A stretch of 64,000 nucleotides of DNA from BRH-c25 sp012519325 (GTDB lineage Bacteria > Bacillota > Clostridia > Lutisporales > Lutisporaceae): contig JBMNHZ010000002.1 in NCBI GenBank assembly GCA_050950645.1, positions 1-64,000 of the forward strand, given 5' to 3'. The notes under the pieces were generated by a model. The model saw only the letters and a list, made by a program, of their open reading frames with translations, searched no databases and was not told where the DNA came from. Made by a program: the position numbers and the translations under genes. Below are positions 1 to 8,720 of the stretch, one piece after another. Each line of letters starts with the position of its first letter. The first letter of the stretch is position 1.

Positions 1-787
1 CGCTGCTTCCACTGGATATGGGTGCTGTAATCTGGATATCCTTTTGCCCGGTTCGGTATAATGTGCCCGGAATATTGAGGCTGCTTACATTTCCGAATGA
101 TACAGTGATCGGCAGGCCTAATGGATATCCTATAGCTACAATATCATCTCCCAACTGGAGGCTATCAGAATCTCCAAGTATTACTGTCGGTAAATTCTTT
201 GCGTTCTCCAGCTTCAAAACTGCAAGGTCAAGCTTTTTATCGTATGCCGAGACCCCCGTGACAGCATAGGTTTCATTATTCGTTGTAATGACTTCTATTC
301 TGGGAGCCATATCAATTATATGATAGTTAGTGGCAACCAGCCCATCGGAAGAAACTATAAAACCGCTTCCACATCCGACTACATTATTATTAATGTCATA
401 AATTACAATTTTTACTGTCAAGGAAGCTTGCCCTGATACTTCTGTTTTGCTTAAAAGTCTTCTTATGTTTGTTATCTTCAAACTGGCAATATCAGATACT
501 GTCCCCAAAGGAGTAGTGCCTCTTGCATAAATGGTTGCATTTGATGTTAAGATAACCGGCCCGGTATATTCTTGCCAGGAACCATTATCGATTTTGTATT
601 CTTTGGTATCTGCAGTATCCCAGTTGCTGATTGTGACCGTAACAGCTTTATCAGTCTGATCTGTGATATCCGGTGTCAAAACTGGGGTCGATGGGACGAT
701 TGATTCTTCATTTGCGTAAATGTTTGATATAGGCAATAATAAAACCAGAATAAGAGTAAAAATTATGACTTTTTTGTTCTTTTTCAT
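1..787 (-). CDS. Secreted HtrA/trypsin-like serine protease, C-terminus cut by window edge
   Basis: Reading the minus strand from the ATG at 787 gives an open frame to the left edge, so only the first ~262 residues are present. Residues 1-25 are a signal peptide (KK-rich start, hydrophobic core ending near ISNIYA). A ~60-residue module follows that resembles the chitobiase/Ig-like repeats of surface proteins (YKIDNGSWQEYTGP, IYARG). The rest is a chymotrypsin-fold protease: GSGFIVSSDGLVATNYHIID carries the catalytic His, DLAVLKL the catalytic Asp, and ISSGSSG at the edge begins the catalytic Ser loop. HtrA/DegP proteins of Gram-positives degrade misfolded exported proteins. Whether a PDZ domain follows cannot be seen. 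The family is secure; the exact role is not. Confidence 0.85.
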   Translation of the reverse strand, partial: MKKNKKVIIFTLILVLLLPISNIYANEESIVPSTPVLTPDITDQTDKAVTVTISNWDTADTKEYKIDNGSWQEYTGPVILTSNATIYARGTTPLGTVSDIASLKITNIRRLLSKTEVSGQASLTVKIVIYDINNNVVGCGSGFIVSSDGLVATNYHIIDMAPRIEVITTNNETYAVTGVSAYDKKLDLAVLKLENAKNLPTVILGDSDSLQLGDDIVAIGYPLGLPITVSFGNVSSLNIPGTLYRTGQKDIQITAPISSGSS

Positions 788-950
788 TGTAAAGCCCTTC
801 ATTCATAATATTTTTACGGTTTTCACCATTACAATAACATCTTACCAGATAAGTGCTTCGAAATAAAGCACATTATTATGGTGCACTATATTAGCTGCAG
901 GAAGGAAGTTCTTAAGTGCCGTACCTGGTACTAAAGAAAAATATATAATT

Positions 951-992
951 TTGATTTAGGTCAATTTATATTCTCTAAACTTTTGGTACAAT
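951..992 (+). promoter_or_regulatory. CRP/FNR-type activator site and -10 box upstream of the metal operon
   Basis: TTGATTTAGGTCAA at 951-964 is a near-perfect FNR/CRP-family palindrome (TTGAT-N4-ATCAA with one mismatch; it also resembles HcpR sites). A TACAAT -10 box lies at 987-992 and there is no good -35. If transcription starts near 999, the palindrome centre sits at about -41.5, the classic class II activator position. This suggests that an oxygen-, NO- or redox-responsive CRP/FNR-family protein activates the operon beginning at 1040. The start site is inferred, not known. Confidence 0.6.
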
Positions 993-1039
993 AAAGCCAT
1001 AGCAAATAAAAATAATATGATAAGAAAGAAGGGAAGATT

Positions 1040-1342
1040 ATGTCAAAACAATTAACATTTAGCCAAATTAAAGAAAGTCATTTTAAAACATTGGATCAAT
1101 ACATACCTATCGTAGCACGCGTTCACGGAGGTAATCATCCGGAGTTTCACGAGGTTCGCAGATTATATGATATTATCGTCAAGAAAACCAAAAAAGCAGG
1201 AACGGAAAAACCTGAACTAAATGAAGAGTTTGCAAAATTACGTGAAATTACGGATACCTATACAGTTCCGGGTGATGTATGTGAAAGCTATGAAGCGGTA
1301 TACAAGATGTTAGCCGAAGTCGATAAAGCATATCACGCTTAG
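1040..1342 (+). CDS. Small Ric/hemerythrin-like protein (putative iron-centre repair)
   Basis: This 100-residue soluble protein has a good ribosome site (GAAGGGAAG) upstream. The stretch VARVHGGNHPEFHEV (about residues 26-40) matches the His-bearing helix of Ric/ScdA/YtfE di-iron proteins (VHGxxHPEL pattern), and a CESYEAVYKML helix follows. Full-length YtfE proteins are ~220 residues, so this is at most a short single-module relative, with too few visible His/Glu ligands to prove a di-iron site. It is first in an operon with a metal-transporting P-type ATPase and an HMA protein, behind a CRP/FNR-type site, which fits nitrosative/oxidative stress or metal homeostasis. Function is inferred from this resemblance and context. 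Confidence 0.5.
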   Translation: MSKQLTFSQIKESHFKTLDQYIPIVARVHGGNHPEFHEVRRLYDIIVKKTKKAGTEKPELNEEFAKLREITDTYTVPGDVCESYEAVYKMLAEVDKAYHA

Positions 1343-1377
1343 CAAAATAATTATCCAAGCAAGAAGGTGATGGAAAG

Positions 1378-3234
1378 ATGCAGCGATTCATATTAAGTAA
1401 GAAAAACTACATAACATTGATCAGTGCAATTTTGATTATCATTGGATTTATAGCTGAGCTGGGTTTTAAAAATGAAGTTATAGCTGTTTGGTTCTTGACA
1501 ATCGCCTCAATAATAGGGGTTGCACCTATTGCAATCCAAGCTTATCAAGCAATAAGGGTTAAAGTCGTAAGTATTGACGTTTTAGTTACCATTGCAGTTA
1601 CCGGTGCATTTTTAATTAAGAATCTTGAAGAATCGGCTATAGTTACATTCTTATTCTTATTTGGATCCTATTTAGAACAGCGTACATTGAATAAAACACG
1701 CTCTGCTATTAAAGAATTAACTGAGATGGCACCGGAAAGCGCTTTGAAGCAAATGGAAAATGGCGAATTTGAAGAAGTGGAAGTAGATGAAGTTGACGTA
1801 GGTGATATTTTGTTTGTTAAAACCGGCGCAAAAGTTCCCGTTGATGGTACGGTATTAACCGGAGAAGGTCATATTAATGAAGCAAGCATTACCGGTGAAT
1901 CTGTACCGATAGGTAAAAAGAAAGGTTCTCAAGTGTACGCAGGAACGATTTTAGAAAATGGGACAATACAAATTACCGCTGATCGTGTAGGTGAAGATAC
2001 TACTTTTGGTAGAATTATTGAATTGGTTGAAGAAGCACAAGATTCAAAATCAGAAGCCGAACGTTTCATTGATAGATTCTCCAAATACTACACCCCAGCC
2101 GTTTTGGTTCTCTCTATCATAGTATGGTTATTTTCACGGGATATTGAGCTTGCAATTACAATACTGGTTCTGGGGTGCCCGGGAGCATTGGTCATAGGTG
2201 TACCTGTTTCAAACGTTGCAGGTATTGGCAATGGGGCACGGCACGGCATTCTTTTAAAAGGCAGCGAAGTTATTCACGATTTTAGCAAGGTTGATACAGT
2301 AGTATTTGATAAAACGGGCACATTAACAATAGGAAATCCTAAGGTAGCAGACAAAGAAATCTATACAGATAATGAAGATGAAGTATTAGGTATTCTTGCA
2401 AGTGTTGAAAGTGAATCAGACCATCCATTAGCTAAAGCAGTTGTAGAACATATCGGAGATACCAGGGTTTATAAAGTTGAAAAAACAGATGTTATAAAGG
2501 GTGGCGGAATAGTTGCTCAAGTAGATGGGCATGGAGTAGCAGTTGGCAATGTTGCACTTATGGAACAGGAAAATGTATCCTTTAAGTGAAAAAGCCCGTG
2601 CAGATATTGCCTGATTTGAAGAAAACGGAAATTCACTTGTTTTGGCATCAGTCGATGGTGAATTAAAAGCGCTAATGGGTATTCGTGATCAAATTCGCCC
2701 GGGCGTAAAAGAAGATCTCCAAAAGCTAAAAAAGTTAGGCGTTAAAAATCTGGTAGCTTCTTTCGGGAGATAACCAGGGAACAGTTGATTTAGTGGCACG
2801 TGAACTTAGGGCTAACAGAAGCTCACGGACACATGTTACCGGAAGACAAATCGGCATATATTCAAGAGTTACAAGCTAAAGGTCAAATTGTTGCATTCGT
2901 TGGGGATGGAGTAAATGACAGCCCTTCACTAGCTCTAGCACAAGTAGGAATTGCTATGGGCGGCGGTACCGACGTAGCAATAGAAACTTCGGATGTTGTA
3001 TTGATGAATTCAGATTTTAGCCGCTTGCCCCATGCATTAGGTTTAACAAAAGCAACAGCTAATAACATGCGCCAGAATATTGTTATCGCGGTAGGAGTTG
3101 TATTAGTCCTGCTTGCCAGTGTCTTCTTCAGTGAATGGATGAACATGTCAATCGGCATGTTAGTACATGAAGCAAGCATATTAGTTGTCATTTTAAACGG
3201 GATGAGACTGCTTAGTTATAAATTAAGGTATTAG
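1378..3234 (+). pseudogene. Heavy-metal P1B-type ATPase, broken by several frame lesions
   Basis: The 5' part (1378-2589) encodes membrane segments, the actuator motif TGES (~172), an intramembrane GCPGALVIG (~266), phosphorylation motif DKTGT (~311) and SDHP (~352). The 3' part (2800-3234) carries GDGVND and the last membrane helices. Between them homology continues through changing frames: a shift near 2580, TGA at ~2617 where Trp is expected, an extra base near 2765 before SGDNQG, and another near 2808. Four lesions in ~240 bp mean the gene cannot make a full ATPase unless this stretch holds sequencing errors. The metal motif is CPG instead of the usual CPC, and there is no N-terminal HMA domain; a separate HMA protein follows. 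The metal is not predictable. Confidence 0.85.
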
Positions 3235-3261
3235 AAAATAAAAAATAAAGGAGAGATAAAA

Positions 3262-3495
3262 ATGAAGAAAGCAACTATACAGTTAGAAACATTAACTTGT
3301 CCCTCATGTATGCAAAAAATAGAAGGTGCGGTAAAATCTTTAGACGGAGTTGAGAAAGAAAGCTTAAGCGTTTTATTCAACTCAAGTAAAGTAAAATTAA
3401 ACTTTGATGACGAAAAAATATCAATAAAAGATATCGAAAATGCAATCAGTAAGCTGGGATATGAGATTAAAAAATCTCAAGTAAAAGCTTTATAA
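3262..3495 (+). CDS. Stand-alone heavy-metal-associated (HMA) domain protein
   Basis: This 77-residue protein is a single ferredoxin-like HMA fold of CopZ size. The metal-binding CPSC (CxxC) sits at residues 14-17 in the expected first loop, followed by MQKIEGAVKSLDGV, typical of metallochaperones. The ribosome site is AAAGGAGAG, and the gene lies 28 bp after the P1B ATPase, so it is the third gene of that operon. It probably delivers Cu(I), Zn(II) or a similar soft metal to the ATPase, which lacks its own HMA domain. The gene is intact even though the ATPase is broken. Confidence 0.85.
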   Translation: MKKATIQLETLTCPSCMQKIEGAVKSLDGVEKESLSVLFNSSKVKLNFDDEKISIKDIENAISKLGYEIKKSQVKAL

Positions 3496-3506
3496 AATAT
3501 ATTATG

Positions 3507-3532
3507 GTGCCAGATGCAGCAGCATCTGGCAC
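3507..3532 (+). terminator. Hairpin between the HMA gene and the convergent helicase gene
   Basis: GTGCCAGATGC (3507-3517) pairs perfectly with GCATCTGGCAC (3522-3532) across a 4-base loop. The trailing TTGTAATT is a poor U-tract, so termination is plausible on either strand but not strong. Confidence 0.6.
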
Positions 3533-3538
3533 TTGTAA

Positions 3539-5660
3539 TTACAACAGCGGGCTGACTGTACCGGTGTAAAACAGGTTCAGTCTGTGGAGTGCCCTGGTAC
3601 ATGCAACATATAGGAGCTTTTTATCATCTGCTGTACTGAAATGTTCTTGATCGGCATCACATATTAATACAGCATCAAATTCCAGTCCCTTTGACAAATA
3701 TACAGGTATGATGAATACCCCCCTTAAGTCTGTTTTTCCATTACTTTTTATCTGTTGGATATCAACCCTGCCCTTCAGGTGCTGATATAAGGAAGCGGCA
3801 TCCTTTTCAGTCTTGCAGATTAAACCAATGGACTCATAATTCTTTTTCCTGCAGAATAAAATCTCACTTACAATCATTTCATCAAGAGCCGATAAGTCTT
3901 CAGCCATATAGATTTCCGGCTTATCTCCCTTTCGATTGAAGCTCTTGATTTTAAAGCTCCTATCAAGGAATTTCGAACTGAATTTTAATATTTCGCTGGT
4001 ACAACGAAAGCTTTTATCTAAAGAAACAAAAGTAGAAATTCTCTTGTTCAATATTCTGCCAAGCTGTTTATAGAGTGATAAATCCTCCTGTTTTTCAATG
4101 GTTTGATTTATGTCTCCCAAAACAGTGTATCTCGATTTCATGAACAGCAGGTTTAATACTTCAAAATGCATGAGGTAGTAATCTTGAGCCTATTATATCC
4201 TCAATGCAGCCGGGAAGGTCTATTCCTCTTGCCAAGCTGTAGAAATAGTCTTTATCATGAAACAGCTTTTTATAGAGCTCCAGACAGTTTAATACGGTAA
4301 ATTTTCGTATTTCTTTAATGAGAGCGGTACTTTCATAAATGGATAACATACGGGCTGCTTCTTCTATTTCATATGAATGAGAGATGTTATTGCTAACAAA
4401 GTCTTTTAGTTTTGCCATGCGGTTTTTTCGCTGCTCATGTACGGTTACAAGAATAGACTGCTCCAATTTCTTTAACCTCAAGCCCAAACGGGAGCCGTAG
4501 TTTTTATTCAGGGCTTTAGACTTCAGAAGCTGCCGGGCTGTGATGTATTTTCCGTTATAATAGATATCGCTAAACTCTATCCACTTTTTAGGCATATCTT
4601 GAATAAAGCGTTTCAATATTTCTACAAATTGGATGGAACCCTTGAATGCCATGCTGTTTTTTGCTAAAGTTCCATAATTCTTTTAATCAGATGAGAGCAT
4701 CAACTCTAAGAGCTGATTCCTGGTCTCTATTTGTTCATTATGCAAAACCGACTGGAGTATTTCTTCGAATACTAATGAATTGACATTTCTTTCACCCAAC
4801 TCAGGCAGCACATTTGAAATATATTGCTCAAACAGAGTGTTTGGCGAGATAATTATTATATTATTTGAGGCCAGCTTGGCTGCAAGCCCCTGATACATAA
4901 GGTAAGCAGCTCTATGCAGTGCTACGGAGGTTTTGCCGCTTCCTGCAGCCCCCTGAACCATCAATAAATCCGCTTCCATATCCCGTATAATGACATCCTG
5001 GTCTTTTTGTATTGTTTCTACTATGGTTTTCATTTTAGGGGAAGCATTTTGGGACAGCAGCTTTCTTAAGAATTCATCAATAATCTGGGTATCTGCGTCG
5101 AAAAAATATTCCAGTTTGCCCTTTTTGATTTCATATTGTCTTTTCAAGCCAACCTCTCCTGTTATTTTTCCGGCAGGAGCCTCATAGAATGCCTTACCTG
5201 TCCCGAAACGGTAAAATAAGCTTGCTATAGGGGATCTCCAGTCATAGACATGCATATCATGAGACTTTTCATTTATAAGTGAAGATATCCCGATATATAC
5301 TTTTTCAAAGTAATCTTCGCCGTCAAATTTAAAATCAATGCGGGCAAAGTACGGTGAATTAACCATTCTCTCCAATACCATTATTTTGTTTGCTTCTGTT
5401 TCGTATTCAGAAATTCTGTCTGACAGCGGGTTTGCATATTGATTTAATTCTATAAGATCATAGAAGTTTTCCAAAGACCAGAGGTTTGATATAGAATGAA
5501 CAGTATTTTCACTTATTTCCTTTTTTGAGGAAATGATGGTAGCTTTCTTTTCCTGACTGCTCAGTCTGAGAGAAGTCAATTGTTCTTGTATTGCAGATAT
5601 GGTTTGCTCCAAATGTTTAATTTCAAAATCCCATTCAGCCGGATTGTGTTCCAATATCAC
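3539..5660 (-). pseudogene. helD: HelD-type UvrD/Rep-like helicase, fragmented
   Basis: Three adjacent minus-strand pieces follow one HelD protein. 5660-4683 is the N-terminal coiled coil, the RSPIASLFYRF region and Walker A GAAGSGKTS. 4652-4161 is the middle. 4171-3539 is the C-terminal motor (DINQTI, SKGLEFDAV, YVACTRA). Piece 1 ends in TGA and piece 2 resumes in another frame near 4660. At ~4170 a deletion joins EDII to AQDYY in a different frame, removing the Asp-Glu of the motif II box (DEAQD). HelD recycles stalled RNA polymerase and is normally ~700-770 residues; these pieces total ~698. With motif II damaged and two frame breaks it is very probably dead. Confidence 0.85.
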
Positions 5661-5726
5661 ATTCCTCCTTTTGTTCTAAACATGCAGAATGATTCAACCT
5701 ATATAATACACACAAAAAATTTAAAT

Positions 5727-5839
5727 TATAACGAGGCGAAAGGATTTATATTATATAGCAGATATATATTCCTCGCCTCGTTGAAACGTTCGGGTAGGTT
5801 TTTTGCAGGAATGCAAAAAACCCCTATTGAAATCTTGTC
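5727..5839 (+). repeat. Dispersed hairpin element, copy A
   Basis: This copy begins TATAACGAGGCG. AACGAGGCG (5730-5738) pairs with CGCCTCGTT (5774-5782), and the AT-rich interior pairs further. GAAACG and a second perfect 11-bp hairpin follow: GGTTTTTTGCA (5797-5807) with TGCAAAAAACC (5812-5822). It ends TTGAAATCTTGT. The same layout recurs at 24816-24964, and the first hairpin recurs at 56449-56515. It has no coding capacity. Confidence 0.8.
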
Positions 5840-5954
5840 TTAGAGTATAATTTTCATTGGCAAAAATAAAGGAAGAGGCAAAATACCTCTTCCCGTCATA
5901 CAAATCAAACTGTAGAATGTAATTGTCAAGAAAACATCGACAGGAGTGATTTGT

Positions 5955-6179
5955 ATGTTAGATATAATTTTAGATGAAAAGGATTTATCATTCAATAGGT
6001 TAGAGAAGGAAATTTATGCTTATGGCTGCCAGGTGGCCTGTGAAGTACTCAAAAATGTATTAGAAACTATGGATAAAAAGCTTGCAGAAGAAAGGGATAA
6101 ATCAAAGTATAGGCATAAAGGAACCAGGAAAACAACCTTTGAACTTATTGAGGCTTTTAACAAGGACTATAAGACATGA
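5955..6179 (+). mobile_element. Remnant of an ISLre2-family (UPF0236) transposase N-terminus
   Basis: After AGGAGTG (5942-5948) an ATG at 5955 opens MLDIILDEKDLSFNRLEKEI... with RDKSKYRHKGTRKTTF near residues 48-63, the N-terminal signature of ISLre2-family transposases. Only ~70 of roughly 450-480 residues remain; the frame stops at TGA 6177-6179, and the sequence beyond is a chemoreceptor in the same frame. The catalytic part is missing, so it cannot transpose. An alternative GTG start at 5946 overlaps the ribosome site and is less likely. Confidence 0.75.
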
Positions 6180-6185
6180 TATGGA

Positions 6186-7499
6186 TTGTTTAATGCAAAC
6201 ATAAATGTCATTTCGGATGAGGGGCAGTATCTAAGTGCTTTTAATTCGGCAAGAGAGAGAATGAACCAGATAGAAGAGATATTAGAGGTATATGGGGCAG
6301 AAATTGTTGCTCAGAGTAACAAAACTGTTTCGCAGACAATAATGTATGTTATCGTGATAACAGCTTCGGCTATTATACTTTCGCTGCTGCTTGGAATTAT
6401 TATAATAACCGGTATAAATAAAAGGACCAAGAAAACCTTGGAACTGATAAAAAGGACTGCGGACCTTAATTTGGAATACACTGAAGAATATAATAAATAC
6501 TTAAATGAAAAGGATGAATTCGGATTAATTATTAATGCCGAATCAGAAGTGCGAAAAGAATTAGTGAATATAATCAAAGAGGTAAACAGCAATGCATCAA
6601 CCTTAAACGAAATCGTTGACTTGACTAATCAAAGCATGTCACGTTTAGGAGAGGAAATTGACGGTATATCTGCTACAACAGAAGAGTTGTCGGCGGGAAT
6701 GGAAGAAACCGCCGCGTCAGTTCAGGAAATGAATGCAACTTCCAATGAGATTGAAAGAGCTTCGGAAAATGTTGCTGATAAAGCTAGAGAAGGATTTATG
6801 GAAGCAGAAAAGATTAACAAGACTGCCAATGAATTGAATAAAAGCTTTGCTGCTTCCCAAGAAAGTGCTTACAGAATATTTGAAGAAGTAAAGCTAAGCC
6901 TGGAAGAAGCACTGGAAAGGTCAAAGGCCGCTGAACAAATTAGTATATTAGCTGATTCTATTCTGGAAATAACTTCACAGACAAACCTTCTTGCATTAAA
7001 TGCTGCAATCGAAGCTGCAAGAGCTGGTGAAGCAGGGAAAGGCTTTGCAGTTGTAGCTGATGAAATAAGAAAGCTTGCAGAAAACTCAAAGAATACAGTT
7101 ACAGAGATTCAGAGTATTACACAGACAGTATTGAGTTCAGTTAATGATTTATCATCCAGTTCAATAAGCTTGCTGGACTTTATGAATAATGATGTTATAA
7201 AGGACTATGAAATGATGCTTGAAGCAACAAAACAATATAAAAAGGATGCTGAATTTGTTAATGAACTGGTTGAAAATCTGAGCGTTACGGTAGAAATGCT
7301 GCTGGCTTCAATTCAAAGCACAGTTAAAGCGCTTGATGAAGTATCTGCAGCAACAAATGAAGGTGCTGACGGGACAAGCAGCATAGCACAGCAGACATCC
7401 AACATTGTGGAACATGCCGACGAAGTTATTAAGAGTATTACAAATGCAAAAGAAATCTCAGCTAAGCTTAATCAGATGATAGCCAAATTTAAAATATAG
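6186..7499 (+). pseudogene. Methyl-accepting chemotaxis protein lacking its N-terminal sensor
   Basis: The open frame starts with TTG, has no ribosome site, and runs in frame with the upstream transposase scrap across one TGA. The visible protein has the tail of a four-helix ligand domain (residues 1-50), one membrane helix (~52-76), a HAMP-like linker and a complete signalling tip (QTNLLALNAAIEAARAGEAGKGFAVVADEIRKLAE, about 258-292, described here by position). The first membrane helix and most of the sensor are absent, so the IS insertion/deletion probably beheaded it. A truncated cytoplasmic signalling protein might still be made if a start inside is used, but nothing supports that. Confidence 0.75.
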
Positions 7500-7533
7500 G
7501 AAGTCTGTAAGTTTACATATTAGTATGTTATTA

Positions 7534-7625
7534 ATCCAGGACACATAAATCAGGCAGCTATAGATAAAAGCATCAAATACAGCTGTCTGAGTGATGTGTC
7601 CGTCGTGATTTTTTGAGGGTTAAAA
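7534..7625 (+). repeat. 92-bp hairpin repeat, left copy
   Basis: GGACACAT (7539-7546) pairs with ATGTGTCC (7594-7601). Inside a symmetric 4/4 internal loop, CAGGCAGCT (7551-7559) pairs with AGCTGTCTG (7581-7589). GTCGTGATTTTTTGAGGGTT follows. The copy at 14671-14762 has the same orientation and differs at only three positions, all A-to-G. One of these turns a pair into G-U, so the fold is kept. It may be a mobile-element end or a small structured RNA. Confidence 0.8.
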
Positions 7626-7659
7626 ACTGGAGCAGATAGCCGACAGACTTGCACTCAAT

Positions 7660-8424
7660 TTATATCTCAATAAGGTGCAGATCAATATTCATTTGAATAA
7701 TAGCTTCACGGTACTCTGGGTCTAATCCGTTATCGCATATTATTCCGCTAAAATCCTGCAGTTCACAGACTTTACCAAATGCATTCCTGCCGAACTTATT
7801 GCTAGATGCGACAAGATAACGTTTTTCGGCGTGCATAAGCATAAGATTTAAAAGGGTCCCGTCACTATTATAATCGGTGATTCCGTCATTTATAGTTGCT
7901 CCGCCGCAACTAATAAATGCCTTGTTAGCATAAAATTTTTGTATTGTAGAAATTGGTATACTTCCGTTCATGTTTTGCTCATCGGGGTCAATTAAGCCTC
8001 CTAATGAATACAATGTAACATCGCTGCCCATTAATTCATTTATAACAAGCTGGGAATTAGTCAATACAGTAATGCCAGATCGTTGGCGCAGGTAGCGGGA
8101 GAGGTACTGCATAGTAGTACCGTGTCCTATAAAAATAATGTCATTATCGCTAACAAGCTCTGCTCCAGCTTGTGCTAACATTTCCTGCAGGGAAGACGGA
8201 TTTTCTGAATGCTGAGATTCTTCGAAACGAAAGGGAGCTGCAGATTCCAGAACTGCGCCGCCATGGACCCTGCGAAGAAGTTTCTTTTTTTGCAAATACT
8301 CCAAATCACGACGAGCGGTTTCATTGGAAACGCCAAATATTTCAGATACTTGAGATATGCGAATTGAATTATTTTTTTGCAAAATTTGCATAATAGCCTT
8401 CTGACGATCAGTTGCTTTCATCAT
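7660..8424 (-). CDS. DeoR-family transcriptional regulator of the adjacent catabolic cluster
   Basis: The chosen start is the ATG at 8422-8424, five bases after AAGGTGA (8430-8436); the longer frame to 8439 would swallow that ribosome site. This gives ~254 residues, normal for DeoR. The N-terminal helix-turn-helix shows RISQVSEIFGVSNETARRDL and LLRRVHGGAV. The C-terminal sensor (DeoRC) has the sugar-phosphate-isomerase-like fold (IIFIGHGTTM, VLTNSQLVINEL, FISCGGATINDGITD). Such proteins repress sugar or polyol catabolic operons until a phosphorylated intermediate binds. It is transcribed away from the transporter gene at 8721, with mirror-image promoters between, so it most likely controls both directions. 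Confidence 0.88.
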   Translation of the reverse strand: MMKATDRQKAIMQILQKNNSIRISQVSEIFGVSNETARRDLEYLQKKKLLRRVHGGAVLESAAPFRFEESQHSENPSSLQEMLAQAGAELVSDNDIIFIGHGTTMQYLSRYLRQRSGITVLTNSQLVINELMGSDVTLYSLGGLIDPDEQNMNGSIPISTIQKFYANKAFISCGGATINDGITDYNSDGTLLNLMLMHAEKRYLVASSNKFGRNAFGKVCELQDFSGIICDNGLDPEYREAIIQMNIDLHLIEI

Positions 8425-8472
8425 AATAATCACCTTCATACTTATAATTTTTCACTATAGAGGTACATAAAA

Positions 8473-8643
8473 ATTATAATAATTAATTTGGATTAAGTCA
8501 ACATGTTTTGGAATATTGGGTTTTCTATTATTGGATTGTTGGAAAATATGTTATTATGACAGAATATCCATTAAAAAATGTGGGAAAATGCGTAAAAATT
8601 ATATTAATATCATGTTGACTTGTGGATATATATGTAATATAAT
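8473..8643. promoter_or_regulatory. Divergent sigma-A promoters sharing an inverted 11-bp operator candidate
   Basis: Plus strand: TTGACT (8615-8620), 17 bases, TATAAT (8638-8643), driving the transporter operon. Minus strand: TTGACT (complement of 8496-8501), 17 bases, TATAAT (complement of 8473-8478), driving the DeoR gene. Both -35 boxes lie inside the same 11-mer, CATGTTGACTT, present at 8611-8621 and inverted at 8495-8505. This is what a repressor covering both -35 elements, possibly by looping, would need. Confidence 0.75.
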
Positions 8644-8720
8644 TTTACTAACTGGGGATAGATGCATAATAAATGCAATTAATACCTATCCTTTGACAAA
8701 ATAAAAAGGAGTGGATATTT

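Noticed and set aside
2610..2625. TGA inside the P1B ATPase remnant as selenocysteine
   Set aside because: The family has Trp, not Cys, at that position, and frameshifts lie on both sides, so it is damage.
2800..3234. Separate 144-residue protein starting at 2800
   Set aside because: It is the C-terminal end of the broken P1B ATPase; its apparent start has no ribosome site and homology continues upstream in other frames.
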